Below are positions 9,709-20,744 of a stretch of DNA of 64,000 nucleotides, piece by piece. Made by a program: the position numbers and the translations under genes. Below the pieces are notes generated by a model, which did not search any database, was not told the origin of the DNA, and saw only the letters and a program-made list of their open reading frames with translations. This DNA is from Cylindrotheca closterium. Taxonomy: Eukaryota > Bacillariophyta > Bacillariophyceae > Bacillariales > Bacillariaceae. The DNA lies in the NCBI GenBank assembly GCA_933822405.4, contig CAKOGP040002524.1, forward strand, positions 40,625 to 104,624, given 5' to 3'. Within the stretch, counting starts at the first letter, position 1. Each line of letters opens with the position of its first letter.

Positions 9709-12109
9709 GAAACAATATTCCCTCAAAGACAATAAACTATACAAATAAAAGAGAATTGCACTATGGTAGATGACGCTATTCAAAGGACGGCCATTCTCAA
9801 TATCGTATTGAATCAAAACGAGAAAGTCAGTGTAAACGACTTCATGCTTGTCCATAGTATAACGAAAACGAGTTCCAATAGTGTCAACACGTTTCAATCT
9901 CGTTGAAGTTCTCCTGTTGGAAGTCGTACAGACGACTCCCCTGAGTCAGATAGTGACGAGTCTAAACCGTCATACATCAACCGTGAAAGTATGGAGAACC
10001 AGTCATGGGCAGATGTTGTTCGAAAGATGAACGATTGAATTACAGTAGTTTAAAACTGTGTAGAGAGTTTTGGGATGACCGAAAGCATGAGTTTGCTTTG
10101 GCCATTCGAAAACTCTTATCCCAACTAAAGCAAGTTTTATTAACGACTTTAAGGTTCATTGTATTAGGACTACGTTACGCCGAACAACTGAAGACTGATC
10201 GTCTCAGAGTATCGTAGGGTCTTTTATTATCTAACATTCTCCTGCCGCTGAGTTCTAGCCCAAATCTTGAACTCGAGAACTTTGGGGCTGTCGGTTTCTT
10301 GAATAATAGATGTGACCATCCAGTGAGCGAAGACAAAGACCTTGTTCTAAACAAGACTTTTTGGCCGAATGTACGCCATTGCCCATCTGCTAGTAGACAT
10401 GGTTTGGGTCCATGTTTTCGGTGATGTGTCTCTCCAGCACTGTCCTTGGCTGATAGGCTCTTTTTTCGCATCGCTGGTTCTCCAATCCTTCAACTACTAT
10501 TGTCCAGCATTATCAATCGCTCCAGTATTCATTGTAGGCTATCGACAGTGAAGAGTGCCCTTGTTGATAGCATTGGATTGTCCAAAACCGATGCCAATGG
10601 CATAATAATAATTCACAATTTGAAAAGTAACAGTTTCTTTGTAATTATGATGATGATAATGAAGGAGAAACCCAAACTGGATTCCGTCGAGGATAGAAGC
10701 GTATTTGAGAGACCACTGATCCAACTTGGAGAGAAGTTGAAGCAGAAGAGGAAGAAGCAGAGCTCGAACTTGAAGAGCAGCCTAGGGAGAGATAAGCTGA
10801 AGAAGAAGATTAGGAAAATATGAAATGTTCTTTAAATACTCCTTATATGAAATGTCCTGTCTTTGCTTCGCTGTCGCCCATTGGCAAGTACCTGGTACCG
10901 TGCCTGTTTCTCCATTCCTATTTTAAACTCCCTTTGATCTTATTCAGTTTTAAAACTACACTGTCTGCCTGTCGTCCCCATCAGAATTGTGGACATTTCG
11001 TTTTGGCATATCTCTTGCGCGCCAGCATCGTTAAAGCTGAATTCTTCTACTGTAGCGTGAAACACTACTACCGGTAGTGGTTTTAGTCAACAAAAATCTG
11101 GAACGGCCGGGAAATAGATATTTAGCACACAATTCTTTGGAGTAAATATTGATTTTCCCGGCCGTCCCTGTGTCAACATGCGATGCGAAAAGAGCAGTTG
11201 ACTACACTGTTGCTGAAGAAGTTTCTAACAGAAAATCAATCCAAGTGGATTGGATCCAAAGACTCAAGGTTTGTAACAAATTACTTGTGTGCTTACTAAC
11301 AAAGTTGTTGAAATCCGCAGAAGTCCTCAAGTCTACTATGAGAGACTGAATGAATCTACGGCTTGTTCTTGTGCCGTTTTGTCAAGTCTAGCATGCGATG
11401 AGTTTGAATCGCACATTGCGTCAAGAACCACCTCTCGCATGAACTGTGGATGTAAGGGCGCCTTTGTGACTACACTTTGATACGAAATGAAATGATAATG
11501 TCATGATCATACGACAAGCTTTGATCATAGAGGGCCCAAAGAATAATAGGCCCAAGGCATTGGAACTCTAGAAGCTCCTTCGGTTGAGTACAGAACTAGA
11601 CCTTAGTCATCAGGTCCACGTAAGCACTCTCAAGTGCCTTTCTACAGACATCTATAATTCTCTCTTTAACTCTTCTGTAAAGGTTGGGTTAGCCGTTTCA
11701 ATGAAGTCACTAGAATGTCCTGCATTTTACAGTATGCCGCCTGTTTATGCTGCCTGTTTTGGCGTCACCTACCGTACTGTACGGCAATCTTATTTTCATC
11801 CGGCATGTTTTCCGTTGGGCTGCTCAATTCCCTAATCAAGTGCTGGGCATTTTCAATATTTTAGGTATTAAAATATCTTAAGCTTTAGAGAACAGACTAG
11901 TGAATAAGATCGGTCCCGTTCAATTATGAGCTACTGTCGGCTCCTTGTTCGGTTTCGAATCAAGGAACAAACTACTAGTAGTGAAGAATATTTGCCTATG
12001 TGGTGCCGGGAATTGAACGAAAACCCGGGGAATTATAGAAATCCGGTGGATTGCAAATATGTACAGGAACTGACACTCATATTTCCAAAAACAACAGAAA
12101 CGAGAGAAA
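9709..12109. other. Gene-poor, probably decayed DNA
   Basis: 2.4 kb with only short, compositionally unconvincing reading frames. A stretch at about 9915-10040 reads like a hydrophilic protein piece (SRTDDSPESDSDESKPSY then SWADVV) but stops soon after, so it may be an old mobile-element relic. A purine-rich tract lies at 10670-10815. One inverted repeat is listed separately. No RNA gene recognised. Confidence 0.4.
11099..11168. repeat. Inverted repeat (hairpin), arms about 25 bp
   Basis: The left arm GGAACGGCCGGGAAATAGAT continues into ATTTA, and the right arm mirrors it (TAAATATTGATTTTCCCGGCC then GTCC), separated by about 20 bp. The arms match imperfectly. A TACCGGTA palindrome lies just upstream at 11069. 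It could be a foldback-element remnant. Confidence 0.6.
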
Positions 12110-12778
12110 ATGTCGCTTCAAACTGTTATCAATCAGAACCAGCAAACCATTGCTTTCCTCGAAGCTAAAGAATATTACAGCGCGATTGTGTCATCATCGT
12201 CTGCGTTGCAGTGCCTTCGTAGCGTCCCACCAATGCAGCACGAAGAACATGAAGGCAATCTCCTGCTTGTTCCAGCGGCGAAAAGCTCCGTCTCACCATC
12301 ATCTGACAACGCAATCGATCATTGCATGCTTTTTGCAAACATTCAGGGACACGATGACATACGTGGAAATCAAACATTCATGTACAGCCATGCCATTCCA
12401 TTGCCTCCGAATGTGACTGATCATGCCACCATTACACTCCTTCTCATTTTCAATGCAGCGCTTGCTCATCACTTGGTGGCAATGCAAGACAAGGAAGATT
12501 CACCTAGATTCCTTCGCAGAGCAAACCAATTGTACACATTGGCATACAATTCGTCAGAAGATATCGAGCAGAACCCTTTGTTTCTCTTTGCTGTGTACAA
12601 CAATACTGCATTGGTCGATCTACAGATTGGGGACAAGGACTCGTGGAACCCCTGCGTTGAGCACTTGGTTTCCATCTACATGGTTATGGTGGATGAAGGT
12701 TGCACTTCGCGACTACGTCACCTCCAAGGCTTCCTCGAGAGCCTCGTTTCTAGCACCCCAACAGCAGCCGCGGCTTGA
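12110..12778 (+). CDS. Diatom-type unknown protein, helical TPR-like (222 residues)
   Basis: Single exon. The N-terminus (LQTVINQNQQTIAFLEAKEY then YSAIVSSSSAL) is amphipathic and helical. A second helical block at about 105-180 has a FNAALAHHLVAM segment, then a LRRANQLYTLAY helix and an AVYNNTALVDLQIGDKDSW stretch; the spacing of small and aromatic residues is TPR-like. I recognise this as a type often met in diatom genomes as multi-copy unknown proteins, but I know no function for it. No signal peptide or membrane segment. It is flanked by non-coding DNA on both sides. Confidence 0.7.
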   Translation: MSLQTVINQNQQTIAFLEAKEYYSAIVSSSSALQCLRSVPPMQHEEHEGNLLLVPAAKSSVSPSSDNAIDHCMLFANIQGHDDIRGNQTFMYSHAIPLPPNVTDHATITLLLIFNAALAHHLVAMQDKEDSPRFLRRANQLYTLAYNSSEDIEQNPLFLFAVYNNTALVDLQIGDKDSWNPCVEHLVSIYMVMVDEGCTSRLRHLQGFLESLVSSTPTAAAA

Positions 12779-13284
12779 TGAAATCGATGGATAATTTTTT
12801 AAAATTTGATGTGACACAACAAGGTTTCGTATGCATACTGTCATAAGTGAGTAGCTCGATTGATGCAATTTGATGCAATAATATGTAGGTCTAGTGACTA
12901 TCACTCAAAAGATACGCTATGTGGATGACTCTCGAAAATGTAAAGTCGCAGGCTTGATCTACTTCCTTGGCCTTTGCCATCGACATTCACTTTATCTGAA
13001 CAATTGATTCATCCAATCCATTTTTGTCGAAATAGGGTATAATTTCTTTGGATTGACTTAACATAAGCAGAGTAGTAGTATTTCGCCTGCATACTTTGCT
13101 AATCTAGAAAAATCAAAAATCAAAAACAAGAACGTACTCTTTTATATCGTCTGCCATTTGTTCGTCTGCTCCATTTGGACTATTTATGTACTTCCTTTAT
13201 TCGAGGAAGCATAATACGCCCAAGCAAGGAAATACAGTACCAGGTATAAGACGAGAGTATAGTCGATGATAGTCCCAGAATTTA
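12779..13284. other. Intergenic, nothing recognised
   Basis: AT-rich DNA between the unknown protein and the F-box/SPRY relic. No reading frame, repeat or RNA gene seen. Confidence 0.4.
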
Positions 13285-14395
13285 TCTCGTTGTCAATAAA
13301 AGGAGTCTTCCAATGAGAATCTTTTCATAGTACATATTCCAATCGGCATTCAACTCGAACCATGATGGCGACCAGCCGCACATGTTATTCAGTTCTCGCA
13401 CGCCTCTCAATATTTCCTCCTACAGATTGCGGTTAGAACACAATTTTAAAAAAGGTGGGATCTTCTTCTTCCGAGCTCGAATGACGAGGAACAAGACATA
13501 CTGTCGAACCTGCTTAACCTGATTGATGATATCAACAGTACCACGTGGTCGACAACCGCCTCTAGCAGAAACAATGATCGATCGAGTGTACCACTACTTA
13601 CATCCAAGATGCCAAAGCGTAGCGCTTCTAAGTACCATAAACCCTTCGGTTGAACAAGTTTCGCCCTATCAATATTTCAACGAAGAATGCTCTTCTTAAA
13701 CTCAACCTTACCCTTCTCGTCAAGCCTTATTCGGTACGAGCTGATCACCCACTACCACGGCCTTCTCGACAGACAATAAGTCGTCATGGGCATCAGCTCC
13801 TAAATAGTTCCTTCGATGGGTCTACTGGCAGGTTCATCCCGAGTGGCATCATGCCTGGTCTGCACCCCTTTCAATAATCAAGAACGGGATCCCAACTTCG
13901 ATTCATGTCACACCTATAGACTGATATCCAACTTTGAAATAGCAAAGGAGCTACGCGCTCGAATTCGTGTACCTATTGATCTCTGCGTCACACTTCGCTA
14001 GACCCTTTTGACGAACCATTTCTCGAGGATGAGTGTGTTGGTACAATTGGCCTGACGAAAGACAGCAGCATTTGATTGTCGAGTGGATGAGCTACCAGCC
14101 AGGTTGGGATAGCGATAGTTTTGGTTACCGCAATGATACTGGTTCTCCCTACCATGGTGGTTTCAATGGAAGTTCAAAGTGCGACAATTCAACGGAACAC
14201 CCCATCTAAACGACAGATTTGTTACCAGTGGTGGGTATCGATTCCAAGGATACTGTGGTGGTTAATTACGGAGGCGCTGGCAAACCTTTCGTGTTTGATC
14301 TGGCAGACTAGTGCCAACGACAACAGCAATATCTGCCGCCGAAACGAAGGATTTCTCGAAAGCAGCAAGCTATGGTGACCACTTTTATGAAATTT
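13285..14395 (+). pseudogene. Decayed copy of the F-box/SPRY gene
   Basis: Pieces of the intact gene at 6320-7879 reappear in the same order, scattered over three frames and broken by stops. Near 13365 an F-box end (MATSRTCYSVL against MATNRAFRALL). At 13735 RADHPLPRPSRQ (against KANYPLPKPTRH). At about 13905 HVTP then RLISNFEI. At about 14030 EDECVGTIGL. At 14104 GWDSDSFGYRNDTGSPYHGG. At about 14225 LPVVGIDSKDTVVVNYGGAG, then FVFDLAD, a stop, CQRQQQYLPPKRRISRK. The order and the preserved C-terminal basic tail make a duplicated, now dead, paralogue by far the best explanation. Confidence 0.85.
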
Positions 14396-14843
14396 GACTA
14401 TTTTATATAGCTCATCCGCTACAACAACTGCAGATCTATTTGTAGCCGGTAGTGCTTGTACTATTACCATGACCAAGCGAAGCAATCATATAATAACACC
14501 AAAATGCCGAAATGGTTAGCATACCCACTGTGCCTCATTGCTTTGAGACTGCGTACCCTGCTCCCTACTCGAAGAGATATGAGACATAACCAACATTAAA
14601 ATGCCAGTATCCCTTACCGACCACATGAAACGGCAAATGCCCTGCTTTAATGCCAGTCAAAATTCACCGCACCGTGTATTCCAGCCATAGCATCATATTG
14701 CATGGATTTTAGGAAAGCATCATATGTCTCACAATAGCTTAGTGCAAAGGCTAAAAATCATAACTAAAACGGTATGGCTAATAGGACCTACTGATATTAA
14801 ATAGGCAATTTCAATATTTAAAAAAAGTACAAAATATATTTTC
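14396..14843. other. Intergenic, nothing recognised
   Basis: Non-coding stretch between the pseudogene and the 3' end of psb28 (minus). No motif or RNA gene seen; AT-rich near 14800-14840, which may include the psb28 3' UTR. Confidence 0.4.
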
Positions 14844-15281
14844 TTAAGCTTTCGAGAATCCAAGTCCATTGTCTTCACCATATCGTTCCATAAATCTCAT
14901 GAATCGGTCCCATTCTTCAGGGCTCTTCATGACAAATGTTGATTCAATGGCTTGTGGCTTTCCGTTGCTGAACTTGGCGTTGACGTCGGTCGTCGAAATT
15001 TCCCCCTCTTCGTCAATCATGAACATGCCAGTGACATCGCCTTCTGCGGCTGTGTTGGCATCAAAGACATTAGGACTGACGAATTGGAAGGTAGCAACTC
15101 CTGACGATCCATCACGAGCACGGGTCAGCTTGATGTCGGGGACAACCTTTTCCTTGAGTCCTCGGACAAATTGAATTTCCGCCGAGAGAGAAGTAACTCC
15201 AAGGCGTTGGGATGATGGGGATGTAGGAGCAAAGGCGGAAGCCAGGGGAGCGAGAGAAGCGATGATAGCAAGGACCTTCAT
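14844..15281 (-). CDS. psb28: Photosystem II assembly factor Psb28, nuclear-encoded and plastid-targeted
   Basis: 145 residues, single exon. The N-terminus [20 protein letters not shown] is a textbook diatom bipartite plastid signal: hydrophobic signal peptide, cleavage at Ser-Ala | Phe-Ala-Pro, then a Ser-rich transit peptide. The mature part starts near residue 35 ([20 protein letters not shown]) and runs to the highly conserved end [20 protein letters not shown] plus NGLGFSKA, covering full-length Psb28. In cyanobacteria Psb28 associates transiently with PSII (CP47 side) during assembly and repair. Many red-lineage plastid genomes still carry psb28 themselves, so a nuclear copy with a targeting signal points to gene transfer to the nucleus or to a second isoform. 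Confidence 0.95.
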   Translation of the reverse strand: MKVLAIIASLAPLASAFAPTSPSSQRLGVTSLSAEIQFVRGLKEKVVPDIKLTRARDGSSGVATFQFVSPNVFDANTAAEGDVTGMFMIDEEGEISTTDVNAKFSNGKPQAIESTFVMKSPEEWDRFMRFMERYGEDNGLGFSKA

Positions 15282-15803
15282 TGTATTGAAAAACTGAGTG
15301 TTTGTAAAATGTATGGAGCTGGCTGTAGAAATACTGTAGCTGTTTGTGTAATGATGATGAGTGATGACACAGATGAACGATGTGTTCGGATCAGGTCTAA
15401 TGATGTAGGTCGGATGTCGTATGTCGTTTTATATAAAGATACGTGGTTCCTACGAGGTGAGTGAGAAGTTGTGTGACGTGGTGAAATGACTAAAATGATC
15501 CATTCATTCGATTTCAGCATTGACTAAAATGAAGTCTTATCGGTTGAGTCCTATGGTACCTGGTACCTGGTACTCTCTACAGTATTATTCATTACAGTAG
15601 GTGTGATCTGTATCGGAATTGGTATCTGCTGCAAAGCTTGTTCGGAGAGTGGGTATGATATAGATAGAGTACAGGGAAAAAGTCTCGGTACTTTGCAGTT
15701 TGGGTACTGCTAGCGCTACTAATCTCACGATCTAGGAGGTTGCCTGTTATAGTTTAGATTGGGTCGCCGGTCTGCGTTCCATCTCTATACGATTAGTATC
15801 ATG
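15282..15803. other. Intergenic; psb28 upstream region
   Basis: Contains the upstream region of psb28 (minus) and the end of the next minus gene. A GGTACCTGGTACCTGGTAC run lies at 15555-15573. No coding sequence seen. Confidence 0.45.
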
Positions 15804-16535
15804 CTAGTAGGCATGGAATGGCTTGAATCGCATCGATTGGGTTTTCTTGCTGGGTGCTGCACCAAGAAGCAGTGATGCAACAAAAATAGCACTTGAAACG
15901 AACAGAATTGACTCGGTTCTATGGATCCTCCTAATGAAAGATGAATCACAATCATCCTCTTGCTCCTTAGCTGCATCTGGAAGCTTGGAGGCATGGGTCT
16001 CACGATCATTCGCGGCATGGAAGCTCGCACAGTCCCTAGCAATGGCATCCGGGCTTGATTTCAAATTCGGCATGTTCGCACTTGTTGTACTTGCTGTATC
16101 GTCGTCGAAAATAATGGACATAGAATGATGAAAACCATCCTGAGGGTTGGCTTCTCCCTCTGCTGATGCTTCGCAACGAATCTGCCGTTCTCTTGTGTTG
16201 ATAGACAGTCGTCCCAACTCCATCTCAGCCCACTCTAGCTCTTCTTTTAGACTTTGGTTGGATCCGACGCTGTTATAATCATCTTCATCGTCCGTGTCGA
16301 ACATTATGGATGCCGCCAATGTGATATTGCTTGCAGGAGTAGCTCCTCCTCGTCCTCCTCGGCTACGCTCACTCAGTTTCATCCAGTTTTCGCGTTGTTC
16401 CAACATCTGTTCCAGCTTACTAACTTCCTCTTGCAAGAATGAAGGGGGAGTATACGCAGATTCGTAAGATTCTTGTGGTTTCGCTTGAATAGTTTTGAAG
16501 TTGTTATTGTCTTCATTGTCATTTGTTCCATTTTC

Positions 16536-16570
<35 letters not shown>

Positions 16571-16796
16571 TTGTTGTGGTCCCAATCAAAGGTATTCCTC
16601 TTGTTTCCTTGAGTCTCCTTTGGGGCGCTCGGCATAATTGACGGCATGGTATTTGCATGGTTATTGATAAGTTCATTTGTATCGATGACTGAATCTGATG
16701 GTCTGCAGTTTTTTTTGTGGAAAGAAGGAAGAGCCTTGTTATGGTTGTTTCGATCATGATCGTCAATCTTGTGATGTGCAATTTCTCCATCCGCAT
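15804..16796 (-). CDS. Unknown protein: Ser-repeat, coiled coil, C-terminal membrane segment
   Basis: From the ATG at 16796 the frame gives about 330 residues. It has a poly-Ser run encoded by a trinucleotide repeat (16538-16570), a coiled-coil stretch (FLQEEVSKLEQMLEQRENWM), a second helix (SLKEELEWAEMELGRLS), acidic regions, and a hydrophobic segment near the C-terminus (SILFVSSAIFVASLLLGAAP). A tail-anchored membrane protein is a fair reading. The 5' end is uncertain: upstream of the Ser repeat another frame (about 16570-16830) has a more protein-like, Asn/His/Lys/Asp-rich composition, so an intron, a sequence error or a frame change may sit there. Function unknown. Confidence 0.5.
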
Positions 16797-17597
16797 TGGT
16801 CGCGCGATGCGAGAAAATGATTGGACATCACCGCTGACGAACACCTACGAACGTCGGTACATTTATTGCCAAACGGGGATATTTTGACTCCGGCGATTCG
16901 AAATCCGAATTGTCCCGCCACACATCTGTTTGGGATTCACCACGTCATAATATCTTGCTCAAATAAGAACCATACCGGTAGCATACTACAGTACCACCTC
17001 AGCATCCAAACCGAACACATTCGTGACGGAGTCCAAGCAACAGTGTGAAGTCATCACCTCTGTGGTACCGTATCTGGTACCTGCAACTTGGCTTGGTTTT
17101 GTCCAGGAGTAGTGGTATTAGCTGCCTACCGGTAGCTCTACCAACCACCCTGCTAAGAAGGCAGCACCAATCGGCCGAGGCTGGAAGAGCCGCATGGAAA
17201 GAGGAAGGGACAAACTTTTATTACGTGATGCAACAATAGTCAATGCACCAATATGATAGATGATGTTTAGGGATGGGGTTACCATACCGGTACAGTCTAC
17301 AGTCTACAGTCTACATTACAGTGCCTGCTACCGGTGCGATGGATGAAACCAATCAGCATCTCGCGATGCGATTGATTATCGTGGTCTGTTCTCCATCCGA
17401 AAGTAGAGACGAAACTGACGACGGGCAGTGCAAATGACAAAAAACAATGATATGTCTGTGACTAATACCGGTAGCCGGTAGGTACACGTACGTGTGTACA
17501 CGTACTATAAAATATTGAACAGCGATGTTAATTCAAAGATTTGTTTTTCTTGCAGAGATATCAAAAAAGGCGATTACAAAAAAAATCCTTTGCTACA
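16797..17597. other. Divergent intergenic region rich in TACCGGTA palindromes
   Basis: Lies between the minus-strand coiled-coil gene and the gamma-glutamyltransferase gene. It holds four TACCGGTA octamers (16973, 17127, 17285, 17466), a short CAGTCTA tandem repeat (about 17293-17317) and a GTACACGTACGTGTGTACAC alternating stretch (about 17482-17503). No coding sequence recognised. Confidence 0.5.
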
Positions 17598-19759
17598 ATG
17601 AAGCTCTCAAACCTTGCACTGCTTCTTAGTGCCACCGCTACTGTCTACTATGCAGAAGCACAGTCCGTGGAAACTTGCAAACAGGGAGGAAGCGGCATGG
17701 TATCTACTGCCGATCCTGCAGCCACCGAGGTTGGATTTAAAATCTTGGAGGACGGTGGCACGGCTGTCGATGCCATGGTCGCTGTTCAAGCTGTGCTGGG
17801 GTTGGTGGAGCCTCAGTCGTCGGGTCTTGGTGGTGGCTCGTTTGCCGTTTACTACGACGCATCAACCAGCTCCATTACTACTTTTGATGGAAGAGAAACT
17901 GCGCCCATGGCCGCAACCGAAGATCGATTTGCTACCTTTCCTCCTGGGCTCCAGGGATTTGTCGGAGCTTGGCAAGGTGGTTTGTCAGTAGGGGTACCTG
18001 GTACCCCTCTTTTACTCGAAACCATGCTCGAAAAATATGGCAGCAAATCCATGAGCGAGTTGTTTCAGCCAGCGATTGATCTTGCCACCAATGGATTCCT
18101 GTTGAGTGCCCGTACCTTCGGATTGGCTTCGTTTCTGTTTGGCCTCGTCAATCAAGGAAGTTGCGACCAGCGACTTTTTTTCGCGACCCAATGGCTTTCG
18201 AGTACATGATGATCAATGAAACCTGTCAAGTCAAGAGTCCGGGAACCAACTTGACGAATCCAGAGTATGCCGCCACTCTCGAAAAGATTGCTACCATGGG
18301 TGCAAAGGAAGGCTTTTACACTGGAGACATGGCCGACGCCATTGCTGCTGGTAAGTGATTCATGTACGACTTGTTGTATTGTATCATGTATATAGAATCG
18401 ACTGACTTGACTTAACTCACTCGCATTCCTTCGTTTCACTTACTTTTGCTTCCAGCTGTTCAAAACGACCTTGGTATCCCTGGAGACATGGTCGTGGCAG
18501 ATTTGGAAAGCTATACAGTGATTGAGCGAGAACCAGTGTGTGTCGACATTGGCACCGATTCGGTCTGCGGTATGGGTCCTCCTTCATCCGGTGGATTGGC
18601 TGTTGGGCAAATGATGGCTCTGTTGGAACAAGTTCAAGACAAACTGGTCAAATCCACCATGGTGGATGATACTAATGCCTCGGTTCTCGACCCGACCAAT
18701 GTCCATTTGTTCACTCAAGCTGGCCGATTGGCTTTTGCCGATCGCAACAAATTTGTTGGTGACCCTGACTTTACCAGCGTGCCGTCCGAAGGAATGCTCA
18801 ATAAGGAATATCTTGCTGATCGAGCATTGTTGATAAATGCTACCAGTGATATGGGCACGGCCATGCCCGGAGTTCCTCCTGGTTCAGCGGGTATGCAAAT
18901 GGCTATGGATTCATCTGTCAAGAATACAGGAACCTAGCACATTTCCATTGTCGATTCGTATGGCAATGCTGTATCCTTGACGTCGTCTATTGAAGCTCCA
19001 TTTGGTAATGGAGTCATGGTGAATGGTTTCTTTTTGAATAATGAACTGACCGATTTTTCATTCGCTGCTGCTGATGGCGATGGCAATCCAATCGCTAACC
19101 GTGTGCAAGGTGGCAAACGTCCTCGCAGCAGCATGTCGCCCACCATTGTCATGAAGGAAGGAGTAGGTACTACTACTACAACACCAAAACTGCTCAGTGG
19201 ATCGCCTGGTGGCGGGAATATCATCGCATACACCGCACAATCGTTGTGGAGTGTACTCGAATTTGGAATGGACCCACAAGCGGCAATCAATGTCCCCCAT
19301 TATATGAACAACAATGGCGGGACGAGCTTGGAAGATCCGACTTCTGCTGAAGGATTGATGGACTACGATGCGGAAGCCTTGAAGATGACTCTCGAAACCG
19401 AATTTGGACATGAATCTGTCAGTATTGCGAATGACTTGACTAGTGGTTTGGCAATGATCTTGGTCGAGGATGAGTATTGGATTGGTGGTGCTGATCCACG
19501 TCGGGGTGGAGCAGTTGGTCCAAATATCGGAAATGATTGCGCTGACAATAATAGTACAATGGTGACAGCTCCACCAACCCCTAGTCCAAATGCCGGTGGG
19601 ATGACAACCTCTCCACCAACCCTCAGTTCCGATTCCGAAAGCACTCCTCCCGCAACCGCAAGTGACGACGAGTCTGGTAGTGCTTGCAACTCGATTGTGG
19701 TGGGTCTTCTTTTGTCTACAGCCGCATCGGCCTTTTTGCTTGCATGCACCCTCGCATAA
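17598..19759 (+). pseudogene. GGT: Gamma-glutamyltransferase, surface-type, with a frameshift and a premature stop
   Basis: Two exons (17598-18350, 18456-19759). The encoded family members cleave gamma-glutamyl bonds of glutathione and related amides outside the cell. The N-terminus MKLSNLALLLSATATVYYAE is a signal peptide; the C-terminus ends in a hydrophobic tail (NSIVVGLLLSTAASAFLLAC) after a Pro/Thr/Ser-rich stalk, as in GPI- or tail-anchored proteins. GGT landmarks are present: GLGGGSFAVYY, GRETAP, VGVPGTP, HISIVDSYGNAVSLTSSI, KRPRSSMSPTIVM and SGSPGG. Two lesions occur. In a T7 run at about 18174-18180 the frame shifts by one; one extra T would restore it and makes the total divisible by three. 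At 18935-18937 a TAG replaces the residue directly after the expected catalytic Thr (NTGT-stop-HISIVD). All else looks intact, so this is either a very young pseudogene or an allele/assembly problem. Confidence 0.85.
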
Positions 19760-20744
19760 AAGCAAGTCTATTGTAAGACTTCAGTTCACGCTTCTCACTT
19801 TAAACAAGCATTATGATAAAGCATTGAAGTAGCAAACTAGGAGGTACTGTTATATGTGACGCCTTCGCCAGCTGGCTATAAGCTTTGCTTCGGCTCCCCA
19901 TCGCCTATAGAAGCGGATTGCTTCGTCCATCCGCTCGTTGGACAAAGAGCTGGGGTTATAAGGCTGGTTGTACCTTCTCCGGTATCTTTTTTTCTTTCTT
20001 GCTTGCTTGATAGAATAATCTCTCAGCATGATGGTCCCTTTCTGAATCTGGTCGATATTATTCCATTTCCGCTCTACCGTTATTCCGAGCGAAAAGGTCA
20101 TTCGTCCTTCTGGTTCCAATGTGGTGATGAACTCAATAATAACAAAGTGTGGATTCATTCATTCCCCAGCGTCCGTCGATAGCACAATTCATTCAGTCAA
20201 CGGTTCAGTCTTGGATTTGTCGTCTATGCTTAGCAATGCCATGATAAGAATGGGGCGGGTTGACTATGAACTTGCTTGTTGATGACATTATTCATCAGGC
20301 AGTCCAAACTCCTCACCGCCAACGCAGCGCGATGACGATTCATCATTCAATGATTCGTTTCCCTCAGCTTAATATTCACATGATGACATGATGAGTTGAA
20401 TGTATATCGAGATGAAGGACGACGGTACTCTGCTTTATGATGTGGTCCTCAGCAAGCGCACGATGACATTGCCTGATTGGGATCAATGATTGCCATATAC
20501 TTTATTTGTACCCTCTCGAATCCTCTTCGCTTATTATTTGTGTGTGCGCGTGTACGTACGTGCGTACATGCGTGTACGGAAATTCTTGTCAGGATCTGCG
20601 CATAATAAAAGAAGCTCATCGATGAATAGCGTTATTGTTGTTGTTGTCATCCATTTTCAACTTTCATATTGAGCACAAGTAGGATCGAGCCCTCTTCAAC
20701 TGCCACTTGAACCATTGATTCATCAGCAAAGCTACTGGACAACA
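19760..20744. other. Intergenic, nothing coding recognised
   Basis: About 1 kb between the gamma-glutamyltransferase and the acyltransferase gene. It has an alternating GTGTGCGCGTGTACGTACGTG tract at about 20540-20575 and a GTT/GTTG-rich stretch near 20630-20650. Open frames at 19850-20180 on both strands have no protein-like features. Confidence 0.4.

Noticed and set aside
10446..10823. Plus-strand frame ending in a Lys-rich tail
   Set aside because: No conserved look and no start context; the basic tail comes from a purine-rich tract.
17990..18006. GGTACC palindrome pair inside the gamma-glutamyltransferase
   Set aside because: It encodes the conserved GVPGTP of the enzyme family, so coding constraint explains it and I left it out of the GGTACC-run count.
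19850..20182. Overlapping open frames on both strands
   Set aside because: Neither has protein-like features, and there is no neighbour or motif support.
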